Shown here one piece after another: positions 8,515 to 16,979 of a stretch of 64,000 nucleotides of DNA. Under the pieces are notes generated by a model. That model did not search any database. It was not told the origin of the DNA and was given only the letters and a program-made list of their open reading frames with translations. The position numbers and the translations under genes are program-made. The stretch spans positions 124,001 through 188,000 of the forward strand of contig NZ_CAMFLA010000003.1 of the NCBI RefSeq assembly GCF_945957525.1. The letters are read 5' to 3'. This DNA comes from an uncultured Aquitalea sp. Its GTDB lineage: Bacteria > Pseudomonadota > Gammaproteobacteria > Burkholderiales > Chromobacteriaceae. How positions within the stretch are numbered: the stretch's first letter is position 1; each line of letters starts with the position of its first letter.

Positions 8515-9129
8515 TCAATGCTGACAAGCGCCATCGGGCTGTTTCAGCATCACATCGGTCAGCGCCAGTGCTTGCTGCATCGGCTCCTGACTGTGCTGCA
8601 CCTTGAACAGTACTGCGCTGCCAACCCACAAGCTGTAGAGGCTGGCGGCGGTGGCTTCGGCCGACAGTCGGGTGCAGAGGCTGCCTTCCTGCTGGCCGCG
8701 CAGGATACAGTCGGACAGGCGCTGGATTACCCGGCCCATGCCCTCGGCCAGTGCTTCGCGCATCGGTTCGGACAGATCGGATACTTCGGCCGCCAGCTTG
8801 ATGGCCAGGCAGCTTTGATTGTCGCCCGTGCACTGGTGGCGATTCAGCCACCCGGCGAAGTAACGCAGCAAACAGTCGCGGGCACTGCCCTGATCGGCCG
8901 CCAGCAGTTCCAGCAGGCGCTCGTCGTATTGCAAAAAGTAGCGTCGCAGCATTTCCACGCCGAAGCCTTCCTTCGAGCGGAAATAATGATAGAACGACCC
9001 CTTGGGCACGCCGGCGCTGCCGAGAATTTCGGCAAGGCCCACGGCGGAAAACCCCTTGCCGAGGATGATGGCTTCACCGGTGGCGAGGAGATGTTCGCGG
9101 GTATCGGAAAACTGGCTGGGACGTGACAT
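8515..9129 (-). CDS. TetR-family regulator (NemR/AcuR-like)
   Basis: 204 residues. The N-terminal HTH (about 10-57) reads REHLLATGEAIILGKGFSAVGLAEILGSAGVPKGSFYHYFRSKEGF, a typical TetR domain. The ligand domain resembles the NemR/AcuR group and contains C100 or so in RHQCTGDNQSCLAIK, a pair of cysteines that could sense electrophiles as NemR does. It is encoded upstream of, and on the same strand as, the nitroreductase-OYE-DJ-1 operon. A matching palindrome lies just before its own start, so it probably represses both itself and the operon. Confidence 0.9.
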   Translation of the reverse strand: MSRPSQFSDTREHLLATGEAIILGKGFSAVGLAEILGSAGVPKGSFYHYFRSKEGFGVEMLRRYFLQYDERLLELLAADQGSARDCLLRYFAGWLNRHQCTGDNQSCLAIKLAAEVSDLSEPMREALAEGMGRVIQRLSDCILRGQQEGSLCTRLSAEATAASLYSLWVGSAVLFKVQHSQEPMQQALALTDVMLKQPDGACQH

Positions 9130-9140
9130 GGGCTGAATAG

Positions 9141-9161
9141 TACTAGACCAGTCGTCTAGTA
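9141..9161. promoter_or_regulatory. Autoregulatory operator of the tetR gene
   Basis: An uninterrupted inverted repeat (CTAGAC-N5-GTCTAG core at 9143-9159, arms extending two bases further each side) lies 11 nt upstream of the TetR start codon. It shares TAGAC-N5-GTCTA with the site at 8340-8354. Confidence 0.85.
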
Positions 9162-9325
9162 GTCAAATACTGTGGCAGCGGATTTTCCCGGAGCGGGGGC
9201 CGGACAAGCCCGTTGGCTTTGGCAAACCTTGAGCTGGCGGGGCCGGGCTGGGCTGTATCCTCAGTGCAACGCAGCTGCGCCGGCTTGTTTGCCGCCAGCG
9301 GGAAACGGGTCCACCTTGCGCGGTT

Positions 9326-10579
9326 TTACCGCTTTTCGCCGGCCAGCGGCCAGTTCGCCGCCGCGGGTTTGGCTGCCGCTTTGCGGCGGCCCTGGCGTTT
9401 TTTCCACCAGATGGCGACCCCGGTGCCGCTGAGCGTGGCCACCGCCAGCCCCATCAGCATGATGAATGCCTTGTAAGGCGCGCCGCCGATGGCTGCCATG
9501 TGCAGGCTGGCAAGCCAGCTGCCCAGGGTGTCTCCCCTCGCGCCTTCGGTGGGCAACCAGACATGGCTAAGCGCACCGCTATCGCCATCGAAAGACACTT
9601 GCGTGCTGCCCCAGCGCCGGCTGACGTCGAGGCTGCTTCTGACGCTGTAGGTGTAGCGCGCGCTGATGGGATCGTAATAGAGCGCGTATTCGCTCAGCAC
9701 CTGGAAGCGCTTGTCGCGCGCAAGGGCAGCCATCAGCGCTCTTCCGCGCGCTTGCGCGGCCGGCCAGTCCAGCACCGGGCGATGGGCGGGGTTGGTGGCG
9801 ACAGTCGGCGCCGGCTGTTCCGCTTGCAAGCTGAACAAGGCATTCATTACTGGCCGGTAAACCTGCGGCAGATTGAAGGACACGCTGCTCCACGCCAGCA
9901 TGAACAACATGGCCCAGAGCCACAGCGACGACGCTCGATGTACATCGAAAGTGAGTTTGTACGCGCCCCCGCCATGGCGAATGAGCCAGGACACCGCCCA
10001 GCGGCGCAGCCAGGGCCTGGCTGGCGCGGCGGCGTTTTTGCGCGCAGGGGCGGGGAAGGTGAGGTAGGCGCCGGCAAAGCAGTCCAGCGACCACAGCAAG
10101 GCTGCGCCGCCCAAAATCCATACTCCCGCTTCGTCCAGCGCCAGCGAGTAATGCAGCCGGTAAATGAAGGGCATGAGGTTCTTCAGGCCCTGGCTGGGGT
10201 CGCCCCATTTGCGTGCGCCGACAATGGCGCCGGAGTAGGGGTCGACGAAGACCTGATCATCGGTCAAGGCTGGGCCATTGGGGCCGGGGGAGAGGCGGAA
10301 CAGCAATGTCCGGCCGGGCTGGGTGTCCAGCGGCAGCGCGTTGACGGCGGCTTGCGGATAAGCGGCCTGAACTGTTTTTTGCAGCTGGATCGGGTCGAGC
10401 GCCGCTTGGTGCGGTGTGGCGGGTCGGGCGAGGAACAGTTGCGGGCTGCTCAGGCGCTCCAGCTCGTCGTACCAGGCCAGCAGGCTGCCGGTGAGGCCGG
10501 CGATCAGCAGGAAAAACGCCATACTGAGCCCGGCCCAGCGGTGGATGAGGACGGCGGTTTGTCGGATGGGCTGTTTCAT
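9326..10579 (-). CDS. PepSY-associated inner-membrane protein, iron-linked
   Basis: 417 residues of the PepSY_TM family. An N-terminal membrane helix (HRWAGLSMAFFLLIAGLTGSLLAWYDEL) is followed by a periplasmic PepSY-like part (FVDPYSGAIVGAR), more helices near LHYSLALDEAGVWILGGAALLW, HRASSLWLWAMLFMLAWSSVSF, and a last one near AFIMLMGLAVATLSGTGVAIWW. Conserved histidines in HRW, LHYSL and LHMAAI suggest heme or redox function. Relatives reduce ferric siderophores at the inner membrane. It is divergent from a TonB receptor and has a Fur-box-like site upstream. Confidence 0.87.
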   Translation of the reverse strand: MKQPIRQTAVLIHRWAGLSMAFFLLIAGLTGSLLAWYDELERLSSPQLFLARPATPHQAALDPIQLQKTVQAAYPQAAVNALPLDTQPGRTLLFRLSPGPNGPALTDDQVFVDPYSGAIVGARKWGDPSQGLKNLMPFIYRLHYSLALDEAGVWILGGAALLWSLDCFAGAYLTFPAPARKNAAAPARPWLRRWAVSWLIRHGGGAYKLTFDVHRASSLWLWAMLFMLAWSSVSFNLPQVYRPVMNALFSLQAEQPAPTVATNPAHRPVLDWPAAQARGRALMAALARDKRFQVLSEYALYYDPISARYTYSVRSSLDVSRRWGSTQVSFDGDSGALSHVWLPTEGARGDTLGSWLASLHMAAIGGAPYKAFIMLMGLAVATLSGTGVAIWWKKRQGRRKAAAKPAAANWPLAGEKR

Positions 10580-10645
10580 GCCGGGGCTCTGTCTGTCGGT
10601 CTTGATAAGTGTTTGGCGTGGTCAAGCAGGGGCGGAGTTTATTAT

Positions 10646-10664
10646 GAAATGAGAATCATTACTA
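10646..10664. promoter_or_regulatory. Fur-box-like site upstream of the PepSY gene
   Basis: GAAATGAGAATCATTACTA matches the Fur pattern GATAATGATAATCATTATC at most positions. It lies about 70 nt upstream of the PepSY gene start, on the side facing the divergent TonB receptor. Confidence 0.8.
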
Positions 10665-10840
10665 TTTAAATTTGTATGAGCTGCCCGTGCAGTTTCATGG
10701 GTTTGCAAGGGTAGTGAGCTTGGTTGCCGGTATGAGCAATGCCCGCCGCCTTGATGGCAGGGCGTTGCCAGGCTTGCCGCGGTGGCTTGCGGCAAGGCAC
10801 ATGCCGGTGGGCCCGAGACAAGGCAAGGAAGGTTGAGTGG

Positions 10841-10883
10841 TTGACAAACTTTGTTAACAATAATGAGAATGAGTATCATTACT
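10841..10883. promoter_or_regulatory. Promoter element and Fur box of the TonB receptor gene
   Basis: AATGAGAATGAGTATCATT at 10862-10880 is a strong Fur-box-like sequence, about 50 nt before the receptor start. A TTGACA at 10841-10846 could be the -35 element, with the Fur site covering the -10 region. The rest of the 353-nt divergent intergenic space (10580-10932) holds the other Fur box and nothing else I recognise. Confidence 0.82.
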
Positions 10884-10932
10884 AAAATGAGGCAAAGAAA
10901 CCTCGCGTTCTTTTTCCAACCACCAGCCTGTG

Positions 10933-13119
10933 ATGTCAGCCATGCCGAGCAAACCAGATCATTCTTTACCCACGATATTCCCGTTTTCCATGCGTCCACT
11001 TTGCACCGCCTTACTGATGGCCAGCGCCGGCCTTGCCGCAACGTCTGCCGTTGCAGAGACGCTGGCCGTAGCGCCTCCCGCCAGAACCGAAGTCCCGGTG
11101 GAATTGCCGGCGGTGACGGTGTCCGCCGACAGCGGCGGACAAGCGCCAACGGAAATGCTGGACACTTACACCATCAAAAAAAGCGGTTCCGCCAGCCGCT
11201 TGAGCCTGTCGCCGCGAGAAACGCCGCAGGCGATGTCCGTGGCCACGCATGCCCGCATGGCCGATTTCAAGCAGGACTCGATCAACGACGTGCTGGCCGG
11301 CATTAACGGCGTAACGGTGGAAAAGGTGGAAACCAATCGTACGTACTACACAGCGCGGGGTTTCGACATTACCAACTTCCAGTTTGACGGCGTGGGCGTG
11401 CCGATGACCTACGGCCTGCAGTATGGGGATATCGACTCCGCGATGTTCGATCGGGTGGAGGTGGTGAGAGGCGCCAACGGGCTGACCTCGTCCACGGGCA
11501 ATCCTTCCGCCACGGTCAACTTCATCCGGAAGCGCCCGACCGAGGATTTTCAGGCTTCGGCGGGCGTCACGCTGGGCTCATGGGACACCAAGCGGCTGGA
11601 TGTGGATGTTTCCGGGCCGCTCAACGAGGCCGGCACGGTGTCCGGCCGCATGGTGGCGGCGCATGAGGACGGCCATTCCTATCTGGATCGCTATCAGCCG
11701 TCCAAGAATGTTTTTTACGGCGTCGTAGATGCCAGGCTGAGCGACGTCTCACTGTTGACCCTGGGTTTCAGCCAGCAGAAAACCCACGGCAAAGGGGCGA
11801 TGTGGGGCGCTTTGCCCCTGTCCTATGGCGATGGCGCCGCCACGCATTACGACGTCGGCGCCAGCACCTCGGCGGACTGGTCCTACCTGGATACCACCGA
11901 ACAGCGCGCCTTTGCTGAGTTCAGTCGCCAGCTGGGCGGGGGCTGGCAGTGGAAGAGCACACTGGGCTACAACCGCTTTACCAGCGACAGCGCCTTGTTC
12001 TACGTCTACGGCAAGCCGGACAAGACCACAGGCGGCGGTTTGTACGCCTACCCTTCGCTGTACGACAGCGTCAACAGCGAAGCTTTCTTCGATAGCAACC
12101 TGACCGGGCGGTACCGCTTGGGCGGGCGCGAGCATGAGCTCAATGCCGGCGTGGCGCTATCCCGCTCCAGCCTCGACGATGTCAGTCATTATGGGCAAGG
12201 CATCGGCACGGAGCTGTTCGGTTCGCAAGCCTTCGACGGCTCTTTCGCCCGCCCGGCTTTTGATGCCCGCGTGGACGGCAGCAGCTACACGGACAAGCGC
12301 AAAACCGTTTACGCCGCCAGCCGGCTGAATCTGAGCGACGGCGTCAAGTTGCTGGTGGGCGCCAACTACACTCAGGCGGAGTCCACCGGTTACAGCTACG
12401 GCGCAAGCCATCGGCTTGATCAGTCCGCTGCCTCGCCTTATGCCGGCTTGGTGGTGGATATCAGCGACAATCTTTCGGTTTATGCCAGTCATGCCGGTAT
12501 TTTTAATCCGCAAACCAAAACCGACGCCAGTGGCGCGACGCTGGCCGCCGCGCGCGGCAAGAGTGATGAGCTGGGTGTGAAGGGAGAGTTTTTCCAGCGC
12601 AAGCTGAATGCATCGCTGTCGGTATTTCGGGTGGAGCAGAACAACATAGCCGAGCAGGCGGGTTATGTAGGCGCCCAAGCCTACTATCGCGGCATTGATG
12701 CCAAGTCGCAGGGGGTGGAGTTTGAACTTGCCGGCGAGCTGGCGCGAAACTGGCAAGCCAGCTTCGGCATTGTCTCGCAGCGCATCAACGGCGATGGCGG
12801 CGAAGCGGTGCGCCTTTATGTGCCGCGCACGCAGTTGCGCGCGTCGACAACTTACCGTTTGCCGCAACTAGAGCGGCTGAAGCTGGGCGCTAGTCTGAAT
12901 TACCAGAGCAGCACCCGTTACAAAGACGCCGCCATGGCGAGTCAGGGCGGCTATGCGGTATTGAACCTGATGGCAAGCTATGACGTGGACAAGCATCTGA
13001 CGCTTTCGGCCAACCTGAACAACGTCACCAACCGGAAATATCTGTCCAGCGTGTATTGGGAGCAGGCCTATTACGCCGCGCCAGCCAATGGCAGCGTGTC
13101 GGTCAAGTGGAAGTATTGA
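10933..13119 (+). CDS. TonB-dependent ferric-siderophore receptor (FhuE/FpvA-like)
   Basis: About 728 residues: a long signal region ending TSAVAE, a plug domain (SPRETPQAMSVATHARMADFKQDSINDVLAGINGVTVEK, then AMFDRVEVVRGANGLTSSTGNPSATVNFIRKRP), and a 22-strand-type barrel ending in the aromatic residue of SVKWKY. TYTIKKSGSASRLSLSPRETPQAMSV is typical of hydroxamate-type receptors such as FhuE and FoxA. It would import a ferric siderophore across the outer membrane. The start is uncertain: ATG at 10933, a GTG at 10930, or MRPLCTALLMASAG at 10990; none has a good ribosome site. It is Fur-linked and divergent from a PepSY reductase-like gene. Confidence 0.92.
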   Translation: MSAMPSKPDHSLPTIFPFSMRPLCTALLMASAGLAATSAVAETLAVAPPARTEVPVELPAVTVSADSGGQAPTEMLDTYTIKKSGSASRLSLSPRETPQAMSVATHARMADFKQDSINDVLAGINGVTVEKVETNRTYYTARGFDITNFQFDGVGVPMTYGLQYGDIDSAMFDRVEVVRGANGLTSSTGNPSATVNFIRKRPTEDFQASAGVTLGSWDTKRLDVDVSGPLNEAGTVSGRMVAAHEDGHSYLDRYQPSKNVFYGVVDARLSDVSLLTLGFSQQKTHGKGAMWGALPLSYGDGAATHYDVGASTSADWSYLDTTEQRAFAEFSRQLGGGWQWKSTLGYNRFTSDSALFYVYGKPDKTTGGGLYAYPSLYDSVNSEAFFDSNLTGRYRLGGREHELNAGVALSRSSLDDVSHYGQGIGTELFGSQAFDGSFARPAFDARVDGSSYTDKRKTVYAASRLNLSDGVKLLVGANYTQAESTGYSYGASHRLDQSAASPYAGLVVDISDNLSVYASHAGIFNPQTKTDASGATLAAARGKSDELGVKGEFFQRKLNASLSVFRVEQNNIAEQAGYVGAQAYYRGIDAKSQGVEFELAGELARNWQASFGIVSQRINGDGGEAVRLYVPRTQLRASTTYRLPQLERLKLGASLNYQSSTRYKDAAMASQGGYAVLNLMASYDVDKHLTLSANLNNVTNRKYLSSVYWEQAYYAAPANGSVSVKWKY

Positions 13120-13135
13120 GCGCACGGCAAGATGG

Positions 13136-13166
13136 GAAAAAGGCAGGCTTTGGCCTGCCTTTTTCA
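13136..13166 (+). terminator. Intrinsic terminator after the TonB receptor
   Basis: AAAAAGGCAGGC pairs with GCCTGCCTTTTT around a 3-4 nt loop and ends in a T run, 17 nt after the receptor stop. Confidence 0.92.
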
Positions 13167-13428
13167 TTGTGCCGCTTCCCGTGGACCGGCCGCTGTGCCG
13201 CGCCGCTCATCTGCGCCATGCTTGGCAGTGCAGAACGGGGTGAGGAGGGCGCGAGTTCAAGAAGACTGCAGGAGTGATGATGGCTTGATGCAAGACAAGG
13301 GTAGGGGATGCGCTTGTTCATGCATTAGTAGTAGAATGCGACGGTTGTACCCAAAATGCATTTTTGAACGGCCCGGCGATTCGCTATCGTTGTGCCCGGC
13401 TCGCATAACCATAAAATCAAGGTATCTC
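13167..13428. other. Intergenic space before the beta-barrel gene
   Basis: I see no gene here. It should hold the promoter of the barrel gene, but no good sigma-70 pair stands out; a weak AAGG at 13419-13422 may be its ribosome site. Confidence 0.5.
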
Positions 13429-14271
13429 ATGAACACTGTACGTGCTATCGCTTCCGCGTCGGCCCTGCTGGCGCTTTCCTTGCCGCTGGTCGCCCAGGCC
13501 GAGACTTCCGCTCAGGTCAATCCGTCCATCCTGTCCACCAATAATCAGCTGACCCTGTTCAGCCAGATCCAGAAAGTGGATTACACCGAAAACGGCGGCA
13601 CCTACGGTTCAGCTCCGGGCCCACTGGACACCGAAAACGGCAGCATCAGCGGCGGCGGCGTTAGCCTGTCCTTCATGGAAGACGCTTTCCTCGGCAACGA
13701 TTACCTGTACCTGAGCTACAAGCAAGCCAGCGGCAACATCGACTATGTCGGCGCCTATCTGGGCTCCGGCCTGCCTTATGGCTCCTTGCACAGCAGCAGC
13801 GGCGCCTCCATCAAGGACTTCTCCATCCGTTACGGCAAGGGCTTTGTCACCGGCGCCAATTCGCTGATCACGCCGTATCTGGAATTCGGCCATCATCGCT
13901 GGGATCGTACCCTGACTGCCTTCCAGGAAGAGAACTACAAGCACCGCTACTACGGTCTGGGCGCCAACTATCAGTACGCCGCGACGGACAAGCTGATTCT
14001 TTCGGCCAACGTGATGGTGGGCCACACCATGTCGGCGGAGATGGATACCAACTCGGCCGAGTTGCAGTCCACCTCCCTGGGCAACGCTGCCATCGTGCGC
14101 GCCGGTCTGGGCGTGGATTACGCGGTGAGCAAGAAGCTGCACCTGAGCGCTACCTACAACTACGAAACCTTCAAGTACGGTCACAGCCAGCTGAACGGCA
14201 ACGGTTATTACGAGCCGGACAGCACCACCAAATACAACCAGTACACGCTGGGCGTAGGCTACGCTTTCTGA
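13429..14271 (+). CDS. Outer-membrane beta-barrel protein, unknown function
   Basis: 280 residues with a clear signal peptide (MNTVRAIASASALLALSLPLVAQA). The mature part alternates polar and hydrophobic residues with many Tyr and Gly, for example YLYLSYKQASGNIDYVGAYLG, YYGLGANYQYAATDKLILSANVMVG and LHLSATYNYETFKYG. It ends YTLGVGYAF, with the terminal Phe expected of an outer-membrane barrel. I estimate 10-12 strands. No specific family was recognised. A longer in-frame reading from 13132 runs through the upstream terminator and is rejected. Confidence 0.82.
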   Translation: MNTVRAIASASALLALSLPLVAQAETSAQVNPSILSTNNQLTLFSQIQKVDYTENGGTYGSAPGPLDTENGSISGGGVSLSFMEDAFLGNDYLYLSYKQASGNIDYVGAYLGSGLPYGSLHSSSGASIKDFSIRYGKGFVTGANSLITPYLEFGHHRWDRTLTAFQEENYKHRYYGLGANYQYAATDKLILSANVMVGHTMSAEMDTNSAELQSTSLGNAAIVRAGLGVDYAVSKKLHLSATYNYETFKYGHSQLNGNGYYEPDSTTKYNQYTLGVGYAF

Positions 14272-14311
14272 TGATGTCGCGGCAGGCGCCTTGCCTGCCC
14301 GTGGACAAGAC

Positions 14312-14341
14312 AACGCCCTGCCTTCACGGCGGGGCGTTTTG
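14312..14341 (+). terminator. Intrinsic terminator after the barrel gene
   Basis: AACGCCCTGCC pairs with GGCGGGGCGTT (one mismatch) around TTCA-type loop bases and runs into TTTT, 40 nt after the stop. Confidence 0.88.
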
Positions 14342-14554
14342 CATCCGGACGACGGCCAGCCGGCAGGGCAGCGGCTTGGCGTGAAGCCCGCCTTCGGCAA
14401 ACGCGATCGGCGTACCGGAAGGTTGGCTGGCGATCTGCGCCGGTCAAACCTCGCGGCGATCTTCGCGAAAAGCCTTGGGCAAGTGCATGGCTGCGCCGGG
14501 AAAACCACGTCAACGCCGCAAAGCGCGGGGCATTTAGCAGGCTGGTCTGGGCGC

Positions 14555-15262
14555 TTATCGCGCCTCCCGAGTAGCGGAAAGACTGATCAGCTCGCTATGC
14601 ACGACCGCGCCCGGCATCATGGCCTGCAGCCCTTCGGCCAACATGGCGCCGGCCTCCTGCAGCGCCGGCAGCGGCATGGCCGGCAGGCTTTCCAGGATGA
14701 ACCACATGCGTTCGGCACGGGCGTCCAGCCGCGTACGCACGCCTTGCCGCCAGTTCCAGCGACGGCAGGTAACACCGATGTCGTCGCGCCACACCACTTC
14801 GCCGACATCGGGCGATTCATTCGCCGGCACGCCTTCCTTCATGGTGTCGAACAGTTCGCTGCCATCCGCTACGGTTAGTCTTGGCGTGCCGACATAAGCG
14901 GCCGCGTTTTCGCCGCCCACCGGTATGGCGTAGCGCAGACTGACGGCGTTGTAGAGGTCCACTACCGGATCAATGGCGGGCAGTGCGCCGTCGCGCAGCA
15001 CCCGTTTGCGCAGCGCCTCGGCCGAGCAGGGAGTGCGCTGCGGCTTGGCGCCGAAGCCGCGGAACACCTCAGCCCAGGCTTGCAGATGCGCTTCCGCCCA
15101 CGGCGCGCCGCCGGCTTCTACATGGCGGCAGGCCTCGCGCAGCGCCTCGGCGGCCAGCCCGGGATGCTGCAAGGGGGCGGCCTCCACGTAGATGCTCAAG
15201 GCACGGAAGCCCGGCGCTATGGCGGCGACGGCGGGATCGATTGACGGATGAAGGGGCGGCAT
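14555..15262 (-). CDS. B3/4 (tRNA-editing-like) domain protein
   Basis: 235 residues resembling the free-standing B3/4 domain of phenylalanyl-tRNA synthetase beta subunit: FRALSIYVEA near the start, VDLYNAVSLRYAIPVGGENAAAYVG in the middle and EVVWRDDIGVTCRRWNWRQGVRTRLD after it. Stand-alone B3/4 proteins are suspected to hydrolyse mischarged tRNA or act on amino-acid-like substrates. The ATG at 15260-15262 has an AGAGGA ribosome site 6 nt upstream, so the GTG start at 15292 is rejected. It diverges from an XRE-cupin regulator, a pairing that suggests regulation by it. Confidence 0.85.
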   Translation of the reverse strand: MPPLHPSIDPAVAAIAPGFRALSIYVEAAPLQHPGLAAEALREACRHVEAGGAPWAEAHLQAWAEVFRGFGAKPQRTPCSAEALRKRVLRDGALPAIDPVVDLYNAVSLRYAIPVGGENAAAYVGTPRLTVADGSELFDTMKEGVPANESPDVGEVVWRDDIGVTCRRWNWRQGVRTRLDARAERMWFILESLPAMPLPALQEAGAMLAEGLQAMMPGAVVHSELISLSATREAR

Positions 15263-15305
15263 CGGAGAATCCTCTGGTGACTGATTTATCACATGCTAGT
15301 GACCA

Positions 15306-15914
15306 ATGACTAAAAAAGTCAATATAACGACCGACTCCGGCGCGGATGCGCGCAGTATCAGCGCCGCCCTGGCCGCGCGGCTGAAGGCGCATCGCAAATC
15401 GCGCAAGCTGTCGCTGGACGAGCTATCCCGTCTTGCGGGCGTCAGCAAAGGCATGCTGGTGGAAATCGAAAAGGGCGAGGCCAATCCCAGCATCGCCATC
15501 CTGTGCAAGATCGCCGCCGCCCTGGGCGTGTCGGTGGCCGACATCGTCAATGTGGCCAGCGCACCGGCGGTGCATGTGATCGACAGCAAGGACATTCCCA
15601 CTTTGTGGAGCGGTCCGGCGGGCGGCGCCGCGCGTTTGCTCGCGGGCACCAGCGGGCCGGACATGATAGAGCTGTGGCGCTGGGAGATGCAGCCGGGCGA
15701 GGTGTTTGAATCGCCCGGTCACCCGCAAGGCACCTTCGAACTCTTTCACGTGGAGCGGGGCGAATTGAGTTTGCGCGTGGGGGAGAGGCAACTGAGCGTG
15801 ACGGCAGGCTGCTCGGCGGTGGCCCGCACCGATGCCCCGCATTGCTACGCCAATCAGGGCGAGGAGACGCTGGTGTTTGCCATGACCGTGGCGGAGCTCA
15901 GCCAACCCAGATGA
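15306..15914 (+). CDS. XRE-family regulator with C-terminal cupin
   Basis: 202 residues. The HTH_3 domain (about 18-75) reads LAARLKAHRKSRKLSLDELSRLAGVSKGMLVEIEKGEANPSIAILCKIAAALGVSVADIV. A cupin sensor domain (about 110-198) contains PGHPQGTFELFHVERGELSLRVGERQ. Such proteins usually repress a neighbouring catabolic or transport gene and sense a small metabolite through the cupin. It is divergent from the B3/4 gene with only 43 nt between starts, in which TGGTGACT and AGTGACCA form an imperfect inverted repeat that could be the operator. Confidence 0.9.
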   Translation: MTKKVNITTDSGADARSISAALAARLKAHRKSRKLSLDELSRLAGVSKGMLVEIEKGEANPSIAILCKIAAALGVSVADIVNVASAPAVHVIDSKDIPTLWSGPAGGAARLLAGTSGPDMIELWRWEMQPGEVFESPGHPQGTFELFHVERGELSLRVGERQLSVTAGCSAVARTDAPHCYANQGEETLVFAMTVAELSQPR

Positions 15915-15929
15915 TGAACGGCAGCGTGT

Positions 15930-16694
15930 TTAGCCGCTGACGCCATACTTCAGGCGCAATTTGGCCAGCGTGCCATCGCGTTGCAGTCGCTTCAGGGCAA
16001 TTCGCACTCGCTCCAGGGTGCCGGCCTGTGCATTTTTTGACACCATCACGCACACCTCTTCCGCGCTCAGCAGCGTGGGCAGCAGGCGCACCCGGTCGTT
16101 CAGTCCTTCTTCGCGCAGGTACTTTTCCAGCACCACGCCACTGTAATAGATGAAGCGCACTCGGCCCAGCAGCAGCTTTTTCAGACTGGCGCTGATGGAA
16201 ATGGCGCCGTCGTCGATCCGCAGGCCGCCGCGCGCGCGCAGGAATTCGGCATAGGCCGAACCTTGGGGTACGGCGATCACGCCTTTGTCGCCCAGACGGC
16301 GCACATCGTCAAAACCAAGCACCTCAATCGGGTCTTCTTTGCGAACCGCCAGCTGGGTGTACTGGATATACAGCGGCGGCTCTTGAATGACCGCGAAGCG
16401 CGACAGCCGCGCAGGGGATTTCACCAGACCGATAAAAACGTCCAGCTTGCCGTTTTCCAGATCGGCCTCAATGCGGCGCAAAGGACGCAATTGATCCTGT
16501 CCCTGAAAACCCAGTTCCGGATCGGCCCGGCGCATGGCCTGCATCAACTCTACGCTAAAGCCGGGCAATCGCTTGTTGGCGGGGTCGAATTTGACCGGAT
16601 TGGCTTCCTGCCCGCTGGTGCGAAGGGTGAGCGGCTCGCCGTTGGCGATGGCGGCGAGTGCGTACAAACAGGCAAATAAAAATGCTGTTCTCAT
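15930..16694 (-). CDS. Exported amino-acid-type solute-binding protein (SBP_bac_3)
   Basis: 254 residues with a signal peptide (MRTAFLFACLYALAAIANG). The body has the bacterial family 3 layout: LPGFSVELMQAMRRADPELGFQGQ, ADLENGKLDVFIGLVKSPAR, VIAVPQGSAYAEFLRA and a final LKRLQRDGTLAKLRLKYGVSG. No ABC permease or ATPase lies nearby, so it may be an orphan sensor or use a distant transporter. The start at 16692-16694 is set by the signal peptide; the upstream in-frame 43 residues look non-coding. Confidence 0.85.
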   Translation of the reverse strand: MRTAFLFACLYALAAIANGEPLTLRTSGQEANPVKFDPANKRLPGFSVELMQAMRRADPELGFQGQDQLRPLRRIEADLENGKLDVFIGLVKSPARLSRFAVIQEPPLYIQYTQLAVRKEDPIEVLGFDDVRRLGDKGVIAVPQGSAYAEFLRARGGLRIDDGAISISASLKKLLLGRVRFIYYSGVVLEKYLREEGLNDRVRLLPTLLSAEEVCVMVSKNAQAGTLERVRIALKRLQRDGTLAKLRLKYGVSG

Positions 16695-16979
16695 GGCTTT
16701 TCCAGCATGTCGGCCAATGCCCGTTTTGAGAGATAGGGGCAAGTTTACCGATGGCGGCATGAAAATGCTCATCATTTGCTCAGAGTTGAGAGAATGCGCC
16801 AAACACGGCAGTTTGGCTGCCAATCAGTCTGTTGCTGGTTTGAATGACAAATGACTTAAATTGCTGATTTGAAGTATGTGGTGTTTGTTTTTGTAAAGTT
16901 GATGGACAGCGCGGATGCCATGGGTATGCTGGGGGACGACAACCGTCGCCCCGAACGGTTTGATTTCCGTCGTGACATC

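Noticed and set aside
14291-14878. Possible gene after the beta-barrel protein
   Set aside because: It starts inside a terminator region and overlaps the B3/4 gene antisense; no ribosome site or motif.
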